From: Thalassococcus arenae
Lineage (GTDB): Bacteria > Pseudomonadota > Alphaproteobacteria > Rhodobacterales > Rhodobacteraceae
Direction: 5' to 3'
Length of the DNA: 64,000 nucleotides
Assembly: GCF_019104745.1 (NCBI RefSeq)
Contig: NZ_JAHRWL010000001.1
Location: forward strand, 434,001-498,000
Shown: positions 7,831 to 16,951 of the stretch, in pieces
Numbering within the stretch: position 1 is the first letter of the stretch
How the letters are laid out: every line of letters starts with the position of its first letter
The notes under the pieces: generated by a model
What the model saw: only the letters and a program-made list of their open reading frames with translations
Databases searched by the model: none
What the model was told of the DNA's origin: nothing
Position numbers and translations under genes: made by a program

Positions 7831-8805
7831 TCACACCCTGTGCTGGTAGGGGTTGCGATACACCATCCGCCGCACCGACCCGGTCTTGGACCGCATCAGC
7901 AGCGTCTCGGTGGTGATCCAGCCGACCTCGCGCTTGATCCCCGGCAGGATCGAGCCGCTGGTCACACCGGTCGCGGCAAAGATCACGTGCTCGGTCACCA
8001 TTTCGTCGCGGGTATAGACCTTGTCCAGGTCGGTGATCCCGGCCTTGGCGGCGCGCGCCTTTTCGTCGTCGTTGCGGAACACCAGACGGCCCTGCATCTG
8101 CCCGCCCATGCATTTCAGCGCCGCCGCCGCCAGAACGCCCTCGGGCGCACCACCCTGGCCCATATACATGTCGATGCCGGTGACCTGCGGCTCGGCGCAA
8201 TGCATGACACCCGCCACGTCGCCATCGGTGATCAGCCGGATGCCGGCACCGGTGGCACGCACCTCGGCGATCATGGCCTCGTGGCGGGGACGTTCCAGGA
8301 TGCAGACGGTGATGTCGGCGGCGGAACAGCCCTTGGCGCGCGCCAGCGCCTCGACCCGTTCCTTCGGCGTCATGTCCATGTCCACCACGCCGGCCGGATA
8401 GCCCGGCCCGATCGCCAGCTTGTCCATGTAGGTATCGGGCGCATGCAGCATCGAGCCGCGCGGGCCCATGGCGATCACCGTCAGCGCGTTGGGCATGTCC
8501 TTGGCGGTCAGCGTGGTGCCTTCCAGCGGGTCCAGCGCGATATCCACGCCGGGGCCCTCGCCGCTGCCGACCTCCTCGCCGATATACAGCATCGGCGCTT
8601 CGTCGCGCTCACCCTCGCCGATCACCACCACACCCTTGATGTCCAGCAGGTTCAACTGCTGGCGCATGGCGTTGACCGCGGCCTGGTCGGCGGATTTCTC
8701 GTCGCCGCGGCCGATCCAGTCGGCGCTGGCGATGGCGGCCTGTTCGGCGACCCGGGCCAGGCCCAGAGACAACATGCGGTCGTTGAAATCCTTGGGCGCG
8801 GTCAT
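7831..8805 (-). CDS. glpX: Class II fructose-1,6-bisphosphatase (GlpX)
   Basis: This enzyme removes the 1-phosphate of fructose-1,6-bisphosphate in gluconeogenesis; in some relatives it also acts on sedoheptulose bisphosphate. The protein is 324 residues from the ATG at 8805, preceded by an AAGGAAG-type ribosome site. The lithium-sensitive phosphatase motif DIALDPLEGTT holds the metal ligands. GEGERDEAPMLYIGEEVG provides the first metal-site acidic residues, and LITDGDVAGVM and GQGGAPEGVLAAAALKCMGG are GlpX signatures. It follows hom by about 80 bases on the same strand, an arrangement common in Rhodobacteraceae. Confidence 0.95.
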   Translation of the reverse strand: MTAPKDFNDRMLSLGLARVAEQAAIASADWIGRGDEKSADQAAVNAMRQQLNLLDIKGVVVIGEGERDEAPMLYIGEEVGSGEGPGVDIALDPLEGTTLTAKDMPNALTVIAMGPRGSMLHAPDTYMDKLAIGPGYPAGVVDMDMTPKERVEALARAKGCSAADITVCILERPRHEAMIAEVRATGAGIRLITDGDVAGVMHCAEPQVTGIDMYMGQGGAPEGVLAAAALKCMGGQMQGRLVFRNDDEKARAAKAGITDLDKVYTRDEMVTEHVIFAATGVTSGSILPGIKREVGWITTETLLMRSKTGSVRRMVYRNPYQHRV

Positions 8806-8888
8806 CGGGGCTTCCTTCCGTGTCTGGTGCCGCCGACTTAGCCCGAGAGCCGTGACAGGGGCAAGACTGGTGGCGCTAGCGGCCCGGC

Positions 8889-10175
8889 TCAGACTTCCTC
8901 GATGCGCAACGCCACCGGATCGCCGGTGACCACGCCGGTGCCGGGCAGCGCCGCCAGCGCCGCGTCCAAAGCCGCGCGGGTGGTCTTGTGGGTGACGATC
9001 AGCACCGGGGCGGTGTCGGTCGTGTGGTCGTATTGCCGCATCCGGTGGATCGAAACGCCGGCCTCGCCCAGGGCGGCGGCGACCCGGGCCAGCGCGCCGG
9101 GCTTGTCCTGCAATTCCATCCGCAGGTAATAGGCGGCGGGCGTCACCGCGCGCGCCGGGCGCGCCTGCTTCAGCGCCGTCGCGGGCATGCCGAAGGTCGA
9201 CACGCGAAAGCCGCGCGCGATGTCCATCACGTCGCCCATCACCGCGCTGGCGGTCGGGCCCTCGCCGGCGCCGGCGCCGCGCAGCACCACCTGGCCCACC
9301 GCGTCGCCGTCGATCACCACCATGTTGGTGCCGCCTTCCAGTTGTCCCAGCGGGCTGGCATCGGGCACCAGGCAGGGCGACATGCGCTGCTCCAGCCCCC
9401 GGCCGGTCATCTGCGCCACGCCCAGCAGCTTGATGCGATAGCCCATGTCGGCGGCCTGGCGGATATCCTCCAGCGTGATCGACTGGATGCCCTCCAGTTC
9501 GACCGCGTCGAAATCCACCTGCGTGCCGAAGGCGATCGACGACAGCAGCGCCAGCTTGTGGCCCGCATCGATCCCGCCCACGTCCAGGTTCGGATCGGCC
9601 TCCAGGTAGCCCAGCCGCGCGCATTCGTCGAACAGCACGTCGTAACCCTGCCCGGTGGCCTGCATCCGCGTCAGGATGTAGTTGCAGGTGCCGTTCATCA
9701 CGCCCATGACGCGGGTGATCTCGTTGCCCGCCAGCCCCTCGGTCAGCGCCTTGATGACCGGAATGCCGCCCGCCACGGCGGCCTCGAAGCGCAGCACCCG
9801 ATCCTTGTCCTCGGCCTGTTCGGCCAGCGCCTGGCCGTGATGGGCCAGCATCGCCTTGTTGGCGGTCACCACGTCCTTGCCGGCGGCCAGCGCCGCCTCG
9901 GTCGCGGCCTTGGCCGGGCCGTCCGACCCGCCCATCAGCTCGACGAAGATGTCGACATCGTCGCGCTTGGCCAGCGCCACCGGGTCGTCCTCCCAGGCAT
10001 AGCCTTTCAGCGACACGCCGCGATCCTTGTCGCGGCTGCGCGCCGACACCGCGGTGATGACCACGTCGCGCCCCGCCCGCGCCGACAGCAGCGCCGCCTT
10101 CTGCCGGACGATCTTGACCACGCCGACACCGACCGTGCCCAGCCCGGCAATTCCAAGACGCAAGGGGGTGGACAT
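8889..10175 (-). CDS. hom: Homoserine dehydrogenase
   Basis: This enzyme reduces aspartate semialdehyde to homoserine with NAD(P)H, the branch to threonine and methionine. The 428 residues contain the Rossmann motif GIAGLGTVGVGVV at the N-terminus, the dehydrogenase block VTANKAMLAHHG, the catalytic-region motif GVMNGTCNYILTRM followed by LGYLEADPNLDVGGIDAGHKL, and a C-terminal ACT domain (LQDKPGALARVAAALGEAGV). The ATG at 10175 has GGAGAA upstream. A longer upstream frame would extend into the lipoprotein gene and is rejected. It leads the hom-glpX-recJ series. Confidence 0.96.
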   Translation of the reverse strand: MSTPLRLGIAGLGTVGVGVVKIVRQKAALLSARAGRDVVITAVSARSRDKDRGVSLKGYAWEDDPVALAKRDDVDIFVELMGGSDGPAKAATEAALAAGKDVVTANKAMLAHHGQALAEQAEDKDRVLRFEAAVAGGIPVIKALTEGLAGNEITRVMGVMNGTCNYILTRMQATGQGYDVLFDECARLGYLEADPNLDVGGIDAGHKLALLSSIAFGTQVDFDAVELEGIQSITLEDIRQAADMGYRIKLLGVAQMTGRGLEQRMSPCLVPDASPLGQLEGGTNMVVIDGDAVGQVVLRGAGAGEGPTASAVMGDVMDIARGFRVSTFGMPATALKQARPARAVTPAAYYLRMELQDKPGALARVAAALGEAGVSIHRMRQYDHTTDTAPVLIVTHKTTRAALDAALAALPGTGVVTGDPVALRIEEV

Positions 10176-10255
10176 GGGGCATTCTCCTGACAGGCGGTTC
10201 ACTGCCGCCCCGCATAACCCGCCGCGCCGCGGCCTGCAACGGCGCTTGGACCGCG

Positions 10256-10561
10256 CTACAGCGGCGCCGCCTTCAGCGCCTCGGCCCGGGCCTGCAGCCG
10301 CGCCGCCCGCGCCTGCATCGCGGCGCGCGGCACCGTCACGCCGCGCAGCGCCTCGGCCCGCGCCCGCAGCCGCGCCGCGTCGCCCTGCACCGCCGCGGTC
10401 CCGGCCTCGGTGGCGCGGCGCGGCGGCTCGGCCAGCAGCGTCTCGAGCGGCAACAGGCGGGGATAGGGCGCATCGTCCACACCCGGCGCACCGCCGTCTT
10501 CCAGTTCCGGGAACTGGGCGCAGGCCGACAGGACGGCAAGGCAGACAAGCAGACGGCGCAT
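10256..10561 (-). CDS. Small putative lipoprotein
   Basis: This is a 101-residue protein with a short signal sequence ending in the lipobox LSAC (cysteine at ~residue 14), so it should be lipidated and membrane-anchored outside the cytoplasm. The mature part is Arg/Ala/Glu-rich with two similar segments (AARLRARAEALRG and AARLQARAEALKA), suggesting a short helical repeat. No family is recognised. It diverges from the TetR gene, and the palindromic operator between them could control both. An upstream frame extension lacks a signal peptide and a ribosome site. Confidence 0.6.
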   Translation of the reverse strand: MRRLLVCLAVLSACAQFPELEDGGAPGVDDAPYPRLLPLETLLAEPPRRATEAGTAAVQGDAARLRARAEALRGVTVPRAAMQARAARLQARAEALKAAPL

Positions 10562-10642
10562 GGCAGGCTCCGGAACCGACCCCCCCGTCATGCCGCACGG
10601 ACGCGCCCGGGGCAAGCGCGGCCGTCGCGCCGGGGCTTGTTC

Positions 10643-10656
10643 TGAACGTCCGTTCA
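10643..10656. promoter_or_regulatory. Probable TetR operator
   Basis: TGAACG-TC-CGTTCA is a perfect six-base inverted repeat with a two-base spacer. It lies 15 bases upstream of the TetR start codon and between the divergent lipoprotein and TetR genes. AACGnnCGTT-type palindromes are usual for TetR operators, so autoregulation is likely. Confidence 0.6.
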
Positions 10657-10671
10657 GTTATCCTGCCCGCC

Positions 10672-11253
10672 ATGGCGCGCACCCAGGGATCGCATGCAGA
10701 CATCACCGGCCCCCGCATCCGCGATGCGGCGCTGCGGCTGTTCGCCAAGCACGGCTATGCCGCCGTGTCGATGCGCCAGATCGCGGCCGAGGTCGGCGTG
10801 CAGGCCGGCGCGCTGTACAACTACACCCCCGACAAGCAGGCGCTGCTGGTCTCTCTGCTGCAGGGCCACATGGAGGAATTGCTGGCCGCCCGCCCCGATC
10901 CTTCGGGCGATCCGATGCAGCGGCTGCGCGCCTTCACCGATTTCCACATCGCCTTCCACCTCGACCGGCCCGAGGCGATGTTCATCTCCTACATGGAGCT
11001 GCGCAATCTCGAGAAACCGCATTTCGACGCGGTGGAAAGGCTGCGCCGCGCCTACGAGGACGGGCTGGAACAGATCCTGCGCGCCGGCCGCGAGGCAGGC
11101 GTGTTCGCCCTGCCCGACACCCGCATCGCGGCCTTTGCCCTGATCGCCATGCTGAACGGCGTCAACACCTGGTACCGCGCCGGCGGCCGGCTGTCGCTGC
11201 CGCAGGTGCAGGACCTGTATTGGGACATGGTGCGCAAGGCGGTGGCGGCCTGA
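10672..11253 (+). CDS. TetR/AcrR-family transcriptional regulator
   Basis: This is a 193-residue repressor-type protein. Residues ~10-57 are the TetR helix-turn-helix (RIRDAALRLFAKHGYAAVSM, then AAEVGVQAGALYNYTPDKQALL). The C-terminal ligand-binding domain contains FTDFHIAFHLDRPEAMFISY and ends with an amphipathic helix. The ATG at 10672 is the first start after the operator and gives the expected N-terminal length; longer frames run back through hom and are not real. No metabolic gene follows directly on the same strand, so its targets beyond itself and the divergent lipoprotein are not visible. The ligand is unknown. Confidence 0.88.
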   Translation: MARTQGSHADITGPRIRDAALRLFAKHGYAAVSMRQIAAEVGVQAGALYNYTPDKQALLVSLLQGHMEELLAARPDPSGDPMQRLRAFTDFHIAFHLDRPEAMFISYMELRNLEKPHFDAVERLRRAYEDGLEQILRAGREAGVFALPDTRIAAFALIAMLNGVNTWYRAGGRLSLPQVQDLYWDMVRKAVAA

Positions 11254-11382
11254 GAGCTGCGCTCACTCGAACAAGAGCCGTGCCAGCGCTGGACCGGGGG
11301 ACGGCGCCACTTTGGTTCGATCAACCGCGATTTATGGAATCCAAACACATCATCGATCCGAGCAAGGCGCAAGCTTCGACAA

Positions 11383-11412
11383 AGCGCCGGCCCGTGGGGC
11401 CGGTCCGGCGCT
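11383..11412. repeat. Strong GC-rich inverted repeat downstream of tetR
   Basis: AGCGCCGG (11383-11390) and CCGGCGCT (11405-11412) pair perfectly around a 14-base GC-rich loop. It lies in the 266-base gap between the TetR gene and the convergent cytochrome gene. There is no T-run, so it is not a standard terminator, but it could act as a structural end for either transcript. Confidence 0.4.
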
Positions 11413-11519
11413 GGCGCGGCGGGCCTGCAGCCCTTGATTCCGCGCCATTGGCGCTCTGTTCCAAAGCAGCGATTTCCGCTTCCCAGATCTCCCGGATACT
11501 CTCGCCCCGCAGCCCGCCC

Positions 11520-11939
11520 TTACCGGCTTTCCTGGATGCTCTCGATGTATTCCAGCAGCGCCACCAGCTTGCGCGGCGTCGGCGTCATCACCCCGTCGCC
11601 GGTATCCAGCGGCACCAGGTCGCCTCTCAGCAAGTCGCCGAATTCCGGCATGCCGGGGCCGCTCAGGTCCGACCGCGCATAGCCGTCAATGGTCGACAGC
11701 ACCCTGGCGCGCGGAAAGCTGTCGCCGTTGCGCACCCGGATCAGCGTCAGGTCGCGCGGCGCCCTGGCCATCGCCCGCGCCATCGGACCATCGCCCTTGC
11801 CGGTCTCGCCGTGACAGACCGCGCAATTCTCGACGAACAGCGCCCGGCCATCCGACGGCCCCGGCATTTCGGGTTCCACGCAGGCCGCCAGGCCGGCAAG
11901 CCCGGCCAGCGCGGCGACGATCACGAAACGGTTTGCCAT
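11520..11939 (-). CDS. Small c-type cytochrome, lipoprotein
   Basis: The 139-residue precursor starts at the ATG at 11939, which has AGGAGGA upstream. The signal sequence ends in LAAC, a lipobox, so the mature protein is probably lipid-anchored and faces the periplasm. A single haem site CAVCH lies about 45 residues in, and GPGMPEFG further on supplies the likely axial methionine. The length fits monohaem class I cytochromes. The next gene upstream on the same strand encodes a close paralogue, so the pair probably arose by duplication. They may carry electrons to an oxidase or dehydrogenase not in the window. Confidence 0.8.
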   Translation of the reverse strand: MANRFVIVAALAGLAGLAACVEPEMPGPSDGRALFVENCAVCHGETGKGDGPMARAMARAPRDLTLIRVRNGDSFPRARVLSTIDGYARSDLSGPGMPEFGDLLRGDLVPLDTGDGVMTPTPRKLVALLEYIESIQESR

Positions 11940-11990
11940 GCTCGGTCCTCCTGAGCTGTTGGTGGCCGATGCGCGCCTGCCGCGCAAGCC

Positions 11991-12386
11991 CTATCGCTGC
12001 AGCGATTCCAAATAGGCGGAAAGGTCCAGCAACGCGCGCGGCGTTTCGACGATTTCGCCCGACGGCGCCCGCCACGGCACCATGGCCGGGCCCAGCAAGG
12101 GCCCGAATTCCGGCATGATCGCCTGGTGATAACGCCCGGGATAGCCGTGGATCTGCGCCATCACGTCTTCGGCCGGGAACGCCCCGCCATTGCGCGCCGC
12201 CAGGCCCGTCAGATCGGCGGGCGGCACCGGCAGATCGGCGGCCAGAGGCCCGCCGCCGCGCGCATCCGCGCCGTGGCAGACCGCGCACATCTCGGAAAAG
12301 GCGCGCGCACCGCGGGTTTCGGGCGCGGGCGCGGCGCAGGCCGCCACGGCCACGAGACCCAGCACGAAAGGGATGATCCTGCCCAT
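11991..12386 (-). CDS. Small c-type cytochrome, lipoprotein (paralogue)
   Basis: This is a 131-residue precursor with a lipobox VAAC near residue 17, a haem-binding CAVCH about 20 residues later, and AIMPEFGPLLG providing the likely distal methionine. AAGGAGGATG precedes the start. It shares with the following gene the spacing, the CAVCHG core, an ADLTGLAARNGGAFP / RDLTLIRVRNGDSFP segment and the MPEFG motif, which shows tandem duplication. The function is inferred as periplasmic electron transfer; no partner enzyme is adjacent. Confidence 0.8.
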   Translation of the reverse strand: MGRIIPFVLGLVAVAACAAPAPETRGARAFSEMCAVCHGADARGGGPLAADLPVPPADLTGLAARNGGAFPAEDVMAQIHGYPGRYHQAIMPEFGPLLGPAMVPWRAPSGEIVETPRALLDLSAYLESLQR

Positions 12387-12509
12387 GACATCCTCCTTGT
12401 TTTGACCCAGACTGCGCCGGGCCGGCCGCTTCGCCCTTGATCCAGGTCAGCCCAGACCCGACAAGGGGCCGTCGCGGCCGGCCCGCCACGACACCATCCG
12501 GAGTTGCCC

Positions 12510-12944
12510 ATGCCGATCTATGCCCTGACCATGCTCGCCGCCGGGATCGGCATCCCGCTGCTGGCCGCGCTGAACGCCGCGCTCGGGCTGCGGCTGGGCA
12601 CGCCCGTGGCGGCGGCGACGATCCTGTTCTGCGTGGCGCTGCTGGCCACCGCGTCGCTGTGGCTGGCAACCGGCGCGCAGGGGCTGGCGCGGCTGCCCGG
12701 CACGCCGAAACACCTGTTCCTCGCCGGGCTTCTGGTGGCCTTCTACGTGTTGTCGATCACCTTCATCGCGCCGCGCTTCGGGGTCGGCAACGCGGTGTTC
12801 TTCGTGCTGCTGGGGCAACTGATCTCGGCCGCCGCCATCGACCATTTCGGCCTGTTCGGCGCCCGCATCAGCCCGCTGTCCGTGACCCGCGCGACCGGCA
12901 TCGCGGTCATGGCGCTCGGCGTCTGGATCACGCAGCGCGCCTGA
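12510..12944 (+). CDS. DMT-type membrane protein, YdcZ (DUF606) family
   Basis: This is a 144-residue very hydrophobic protein with five predicted membrane helices. GIPLLAALNAALGLRLGTP near the start and FFVLLGQLISAAAIDHFGLFG in the second half are characteristic of the YdcZ half-size transporters of the drug/metabolite superfamily. The ATG at 12510 lies six bases after CGGAG and is preferred over an in-frame TTG six bases earlier. It probably works as a dimer in the inner membrane. The substrate is unknown. It diverges from the cytochrome pair. Confidence 0.8.
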   Translation: MPIYALTMLAAGIGIPLLAALNAALGLRLGTPVAAATILFCVALLATASLWLATGAQGLARLPGTPKHLFLAGLLVAFYVLSITFIAPRFGVGNAVFFVLLGQLISAAAIDHFGLFGARISPLSVTRATGIAVMALGVWITQRA

Positions 12945-12980
12945 CGCTGTGCGGCGCGGCGGATTTCGGCTATACTGGTT

Positions 12981-12996
12981 GCATTGAACCCAATGC
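12981..12996. promoter_or_regulatory. Inverted repeat in the leader of the next gene
   Basis: GCATTG-AACC-CAATGC is a perfect six-base inverted repeat, with GGTT before it and AACC shortly after. It sits just after a TATACT (12971-12976) that could be a -10 box and ends eight bases before the AGGAGG ribosome site of the gene at 13016. It may be an operator or an RNA hairpin that affects translation. Confidence 0.35.
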
Positions 12997-13015
12997 ATTC
13001 AACCAGGAGGCAGCC

Positions 13016-13960
13016 ATGCGTGCCCTGATCCTGTCCGCCGTCATCCTTGCCACGGCCGGTCCGGCCCTGTCCCAGGACAGCACCCGCCAGACGATCACCC
13101 GCGAAAACCCGACGCTTCAGCGCGCGCCCCAGACGCTGCAACCGCTGCAACAGACCGAAACGCCGCTGCAACGCACCGAAACGCCGCCGGTGCAAAGCCA
13201 GACGCCAACCCGCCAGCTGGAAACCGCCCCGCAGCGCAGCATCCGCCCCCCGCAGCGCGGCGTGATCGTCGCGCAAGAACCGGCGGCCGCCGATGCGCCG
13301 CGTGTCCTGCCCGTCGAAACGACCCTGTCCGAGGACCGCATCCAGTCGCTAATGCAGGCCGTCGCGGCGACCGATCTGCAATGGTACCAGCCCGCCGCCA
13401 CGGACCTGACCGTCGCCCGGCCTGGCGCCGTGCTGCAGATGGACGCGCTGGAATCCGGCGCGCTGATCCCGCTCGGCAGTCTCAGCAGCGCGCTGCCCAA
13501 GGCCGAGCTTGACGGTCTGGCCCTGGGCGGCCGCAACGCGCTGGACCTGCAGGCGCTCGGCATCACCGGCACCCCGTCGGGGCCGGTCAATCCCTTCGCG
13601 CTCTACGACAAGGACGGCCAGTTCGGCGGCATCGTCACACCGCCCGCCGGCGTCACGTCCGAGGCCTTCATCCGCAGCGCCGCGCGCAAGGGCCAGCGCG
13701 CGCGCCCCATCGTGGCGCTGTCGGGCGACAGGGACGTCTCGACCCTGAACCACAAGATCCTGACCGTGCTGACCGATTTCTGCGCGGCCGCGATCCGGCC
13801 GGTCGAGTTTTCCGTTCAGGCCTCGGGCGGCTGGGATCTGGGCTTCGAGGCCAAGGCGCAGGTGTCCGCCAAGATCGACGTCGACCGCAGTTGCGCGGTG
13901 CTGGAAACCGAACTGGCGGACGTGCCCGAAACCGAAACCGAAACCGGCGAAACCGAATGA
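13016..13960 (+). CDS. Secreted protein of unknown function with Q/T/P repeats
   Basis: This is a 314-residue protein with a clear signal peptide (MRALILSAVILATAGPALSQ). A low-complexity stretch of ~60 residues follows, built from repeats of the type LQxTETP and PTRQLETAP, and looks disordered. The C-terminal ~200 residues are a more globular domain with a lone cysteine pair (DFCAA and RSCAV) that could form a disulphide in the periplasm. The end is Glu/Thr-rich (ETETETGE). AGGAGG precedes the ATG. I do not recognise a family. It is convergent with, and only six bases from, the acidic protein that follows. Confidence 0.6.
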   Translation: MRALILSAVILATAGPALSQDSTRQTITRENPTLQRAPQTLQPLQQTETPLQRTETPPVQSQTPTRQLETAPQRSIRPPQRGVIVAQEPAAADAPRVLPVETTLSEDRIQSLMQAVAATDLQWYQPAATDLTVARPGAVLQMDALESGALIPLGSLSSALPKAELDGLALGGRNALDLQALGITGTPSGPVNPFALYDKDGQFGGIVTPPAGVTSEAFIRSAARKGQRARPIVALSGDRDVSTLNHKILTVLTDFCAAAIRPVEFSVQASGGWDLGFEAKAQVSAKIDVDRSCAVLETELADVPETETETGETE

Positions 13961-13966
13961 CGCCGC

Positions 13967-14773
13967 TCAGGCGGCGCAGGCGCGGCGGGCGACAAAGACG
14001 ATCCGGTTCGCGGCCAGCCGCTGCTCCATCCCGTCGATCTCGACGATCGTGCCGTCGCTCAGCGTCACCGTCAGGCCTTCGGCCGACAGCTGCTGGCTGG
14101 TGACCCGGGGCGCCTGCGGGCCGGAATACTCGACCACCAGCAGATCGTGTTCGCCGTCGAAGGCATCGATCGCCACACGCCCATCGCCGTCGGCAGCGGG
14201 ACCGGCAGCGGGATCGTCCTCGGGATCGTCCTCGGGATCGGCGGCCATCGTCTCTGCGTCGGACAGGTCGTCGTCCAGCGCACATCCGGCGGGTGGCGCG
14301 TCGCCGGCGCCACCGGTCAGCAGGTCGGCATCGTCGTCATGGTCGTCTTCCATGTCGACATCGTCGGCGTCTCCCTCGCCGTCCTCGGCCAGTTGCGATC
14401 GGGCCAGCGCGATGATGTCATCCGGATCGGGTCCGTCATCGTCTTCCCCGAACAGGTCCGCATCGGCATCGTCGTCTTCGTCCCACAGATCAGCCTCGTT
14501 GCCGGGCGCGTGGGCAAAGGCGGCCTGTTCCGGTTCCGCCATACCGCAGGGCCGCGCGGCCGTGGCGCCGTTTCGCGCCGTTCGTGCCATTTCCCAATGG
14601 CCGCCGGTTTCGGCGACGCTTTCGTTCAGCGCAGCCCGGTATTCGTCCAGAACCGCCGACATTTCCAGTTCGTCATGCGGGTGTCCGTCGGCGGGCAGGG
14701 TCGTGGTGCCGCCCCTGCGGCCCGCCGTGAAGGGCAATAGCGATTTCAACGGACGCAGCAATCCCAGTTGCAT
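13967..14773 (-). CDS. Acidic protein of unknown function
   Basis: This is a 268-residue protein with extremely Asp/Glu-rich blocks in its centre (for example WDEDDDADADLFGEDDDG and the tandem DPEDDPEDDP) and no cysteine-rich or catalytic motif. The C-terminal ~60 residues are more regular (VTLSDGTIVEIDGMEQRLAANR) and look like a small beta domain. The start has AAGGTGAGG upstream. The overlapping frames on the plus strand are Ser-rich mirror images of the acidic codons and are not considered coding. Acidic stretches might bind cations or basic proteins, but this is a guess. A perfect palindrome TCTACCGGTAGA (14806-14817) lies 33 bases upstream. Confidence 0.5.
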   Translation of the reverse strand: MQLGLLRPLKSLLPFTAGRRGGTTTLPADGHPHDELEMSAVLDEYRAALNESVAETGGHWEMARTARNGATAARPCGMAEPEQAAFAHAPGNEADLWDEDDDADADLFGEDDDGPDPDDIIALARSQLAEDGEGDADDVDMEDDHDDDADLLTGGAGDAPPAGCALDDDLSDAETMAADPEDDPEDDPAAGPAADGDGRVAIDAFDGEHDLLVVEYSGPQAPRVTSQQLSAEGLTVTLSDGTIVEIDGMEQRLAANRIVFVARRACAA

Positions 14774-14866
14774 GATCGGTCCTCACCTTCTGGTTCGGAC
14801 ATTCATCTACCGGTAGAATTTGTTAAGAATTTGACCAACCAGAGGCAGCGCGGCGCCACAATCGGC

Positions 14867-15550
14867 TCAGATCGCCCGCAATTGTCCCGCATCCAGCCGC
14901 AATTGCCGGTCCATCCGTGCCGCCAGCTCCAGGTTGTGCGTCGCGATCAGCGCCGCCAGCCCGGTGTCGCGGACCAGCCCCAGCAGCGCCGCGAACACCC
15001 GGTCCGAGGTTTCGGGGTCCAGGTTGCCGGTCGGCTCGTCGGCCAGCAGCACCTGCGGATCGTTGGCCATCGCCCGGCAGAAGGCCACGCGCTGCTGCTC
15101 GCCGCCCGACAGCTCGGCCGGCCGGTGCGCCGCGCGCCCCGCCAGCCCGACGCTGTCCAGCAACCCCTGTGCCCGCGCATCGGCCTCGCGCCGCGCCACG
15201 CCATTGGCCAGTTGCGGCAGCACGACGTTTTCCAGCGCGGTGAATTCCGGCAACAGGTGGTGGAACTGATAGACGAATCCCAGCCGGTCGCGCCGCACCG
15301 CCGTGCGCCGCCGGTCCGACCGGCCCTGCATCGGCTCGCCGCAAATCTCGACGCTGCCCGCATCGGCGCTGTCCAGCAGCCCCGCGATATGCAGCAGCGT
15401 CGACTTGCCCGCCCCCGACGGCGCCACCAGCGCCACGATCTCGCCCGGCATCAGGGTCAGGTCCACCCCGCGCAGCACCCGGATTTCCGAGGCCAGCCCG
15501 CGGTTGTAGGTCTTCTCGATCCCGCTCAGCCGCAGCGCCGCCTCACTCAT
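14867..15550 (-). CDS. lolD: Lipoprotein-releasing system ATP-binding protein LolD
   Basis: This is the cytoplasmic ATPase of the LolCDE complex, which extracts outer-membrane-destined lipoproteins from the inner membrane. The 227 residues carry Walker A (APSGAGKST), a Q-loop in [17 protein letters not shown] (the LLPEF segment is typical of LolD), signature [14 protein letters not shown], Walker B ([12 protein letters not shown]) and the switch histidine in ATHN. Its start overlaps the end of lolC/E by eight bases, showing translational coupling with the permease. Confidence 0.94.
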   Translation of the reverse strand: MSEAALRLSGIEKTYNRGLASEIRVLRGVDLTLMPGEIVALVAPSGAGKSTLLHIAGLLDSADAGSVEICGEPMQGRSDRRRTAVRRDRLGFVYQFHHLLPEFTALENVVLPQLANGVARREADARAQGLLDSVGLAGRAAHRPAELSGGEQQRVAFCRAMANDPQVLLADEPTGNLDPETSDRVFAALLGLVRDTGLAALIATHNLELAARMDRQLRLDAGQLRAI

Positions 15551-16829
15551 AACGCAACGCCTCGACCGGGTTCATCCGCGCCGCCCGCCGGGCCGGAAAG
15601 ATCGTCACCACGAAAGACAGCCCCAGCGACAGCGCCACCGCCGACAGCACGTCGCCCAGCTTCAGTTCCGCCGGCAGGTAATAGATGCCGCGGATCGACG
15701 GATCCCACACCCCGCCGCCCGACAGCGCGTTCACCGCGGCGAAGATCGGGTCGATATAGATCGCGAACAGGCATCCCAGGATCACGCCGGCCACCGTGCC
15801 GATGATCCCGGTGAACGCCCCGCAGATGAAGAACACCCGCAGCACCGATCCCTCGGTCAGCCCCATCGTGCGCAGGATGCCGATATCCCGGCCCTTGTTC
15901 TTGACCAGCATGATCAGCCCCGAGACGATGTTCATCGCCGCGATCAGCACCAGCACCGACAGGATCACGAACATCACGTTGTCCTCGACCTCGAGCGCGC
16001 GCAGGAACCCGCCGCTGGCATCCTTCCAGGTCCAGATCAGCGCGCCGGCGCCCGCCGCCGCCTGGATCGGCCCGGCCATCGCCTCGGCCTGTTCCGGCTC
16101 GGCCAGGATCACCTCCAGTTCATCCGCCACGCCCTCGCGGTTGAAATACAGCTGCGCTTCCTCGAACGGCATGTAGACCCGCACCCGGTCGATGTCGTAG
16201 CGCCCGGCGCTGAAGATATAGGTGACGTCGTAGGACTTGACCCTTGGCGAGGTGCCGAACGCCGTCTTGACCCCGTCGGGCGAGATCAGCTTGACCCGGT
16301 CGCCCACGCCGACGCCCAGTTCCAGCGCCACGCCCGACCCGATGGCGATGCCCTCGGAAAACCGCGCGATGTCGCCGCGCCCGGTTTCGGGGTCGGCCAC
16401 GCGCGGGATCTTGGCCAGGTCCGCGGCGTCGATGCCGAACACCTCGACCCCGGCGTTGCGCCCCTGCCCTGACGCCATGACCTGTCCCTTGACCAGCGGC
16501 GTGGTGCGCGTGACGCCGGGCAGCGCGGCCACCCGCGCCGCCATCTCGGCGTAATCGGGAATGGTGCGCAGGCTGCGGCCGAACTCGTCCACCCGCGCTG
16601 CGGGATAGACCGTGACATGGGCATTGGCGCCCAGGATGGTATCGACAAACTCCGCCCGGAACCCCGACCGCACCGCCAGTGTGGCGATCAACGCAAAGAC
16701 CGCCAGCGTGATCCCCACCAGGCTGATCCAGGTCATCACGCTGACGCCGCCCTCGGCCCGCTTGGCGCGCAGGTAACGCCAGGCGATCATCCACTCGAAC
16801 GGGGCAAAGGGGGCGGGGCTGCGGGGCAT
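15543..16829 (-). CDS. lolC: Lipoprotein-releasing system permease LolC/LolE
   Basis: This is the inner-membrane subunit of the lipoprotein-releasing ABC machine. The 428 residues show the LolC/E layout: a conserved N-terminus ([19 protein letters not shown]), one membrane helix, a ~200-residue periplasmic MacB-like domain, then three helices including [20 protein letters not shown] and the C-terminal [17 protein letters not shown]. The start at 16829 follows AGAGG and fits the usual N-terminus; earlier in-frame starts would add unrelated sequence. Only one permease gene is present, as in bacteria with a homodimeric LolF-type arrangement. Confidence 0.93.
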   Translation of the reverse strand: MPRSPAPFAPFEWMIAWRYLRAKRAEGGVSVMTWISLVGITLAVFALIATLAVRSGFRAEFVDTILGANAHVTVYPAARVDEFGRSLRTIPDYAEMAARVAALPGVTRTTPLVKGQVMASGQGRNAGVEVFGIDAADLAKIPRVADPETGRGDIARFSEGIAIGSGVALELGVGVGDRVKLISPDGVKTAFGTSPRVKSYDVTYIFSAGRYDIDRVRVYMPFEEAQLYFNREGVADELEVILAEPEQAEAMAGPIQAAAGAGALIWTWKDASGGFLRALEVEDNVMFVILSVLVLIAAMNIVSGLIMLVKNKGRDIGILRTMGLTEGSVLRVFFICGAFTGIIGTVAGVILGCLFAIYIDPIFAAVNALSGGGVWDPSIRGIYYLPAELKLGDVLSAVALSLGLSFVVTIFPARRAARMNPVEALRYE

Positions 16830-16951
16830 CTCTGGCCTCTGGATCTGCTCGGGCGGAAAGTGGCCCTTTGGTCCGGTGCGGTCAAGCCGCGGGGGCGACA
16901 TCGCCGGTCCCTGCCCTATCTCGGAAAACAGGGCAACGAAAGGGTGCGTGA

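Noticed and set aside
5897-7849. A 650-codon open frame on the plus strand opposite recJ
   Set aside because: The product is His/Arg/Gln-rich without domains and mirrors high-GC recJ codons; recJ has all its motifs on the other strand.
14049-14816. Ser-rich 255-codon plus-strand frame opposite the acidic protein
   Set aside because: The serine runs are the complement of GAC/GAT codons; no ribosome site or domain.
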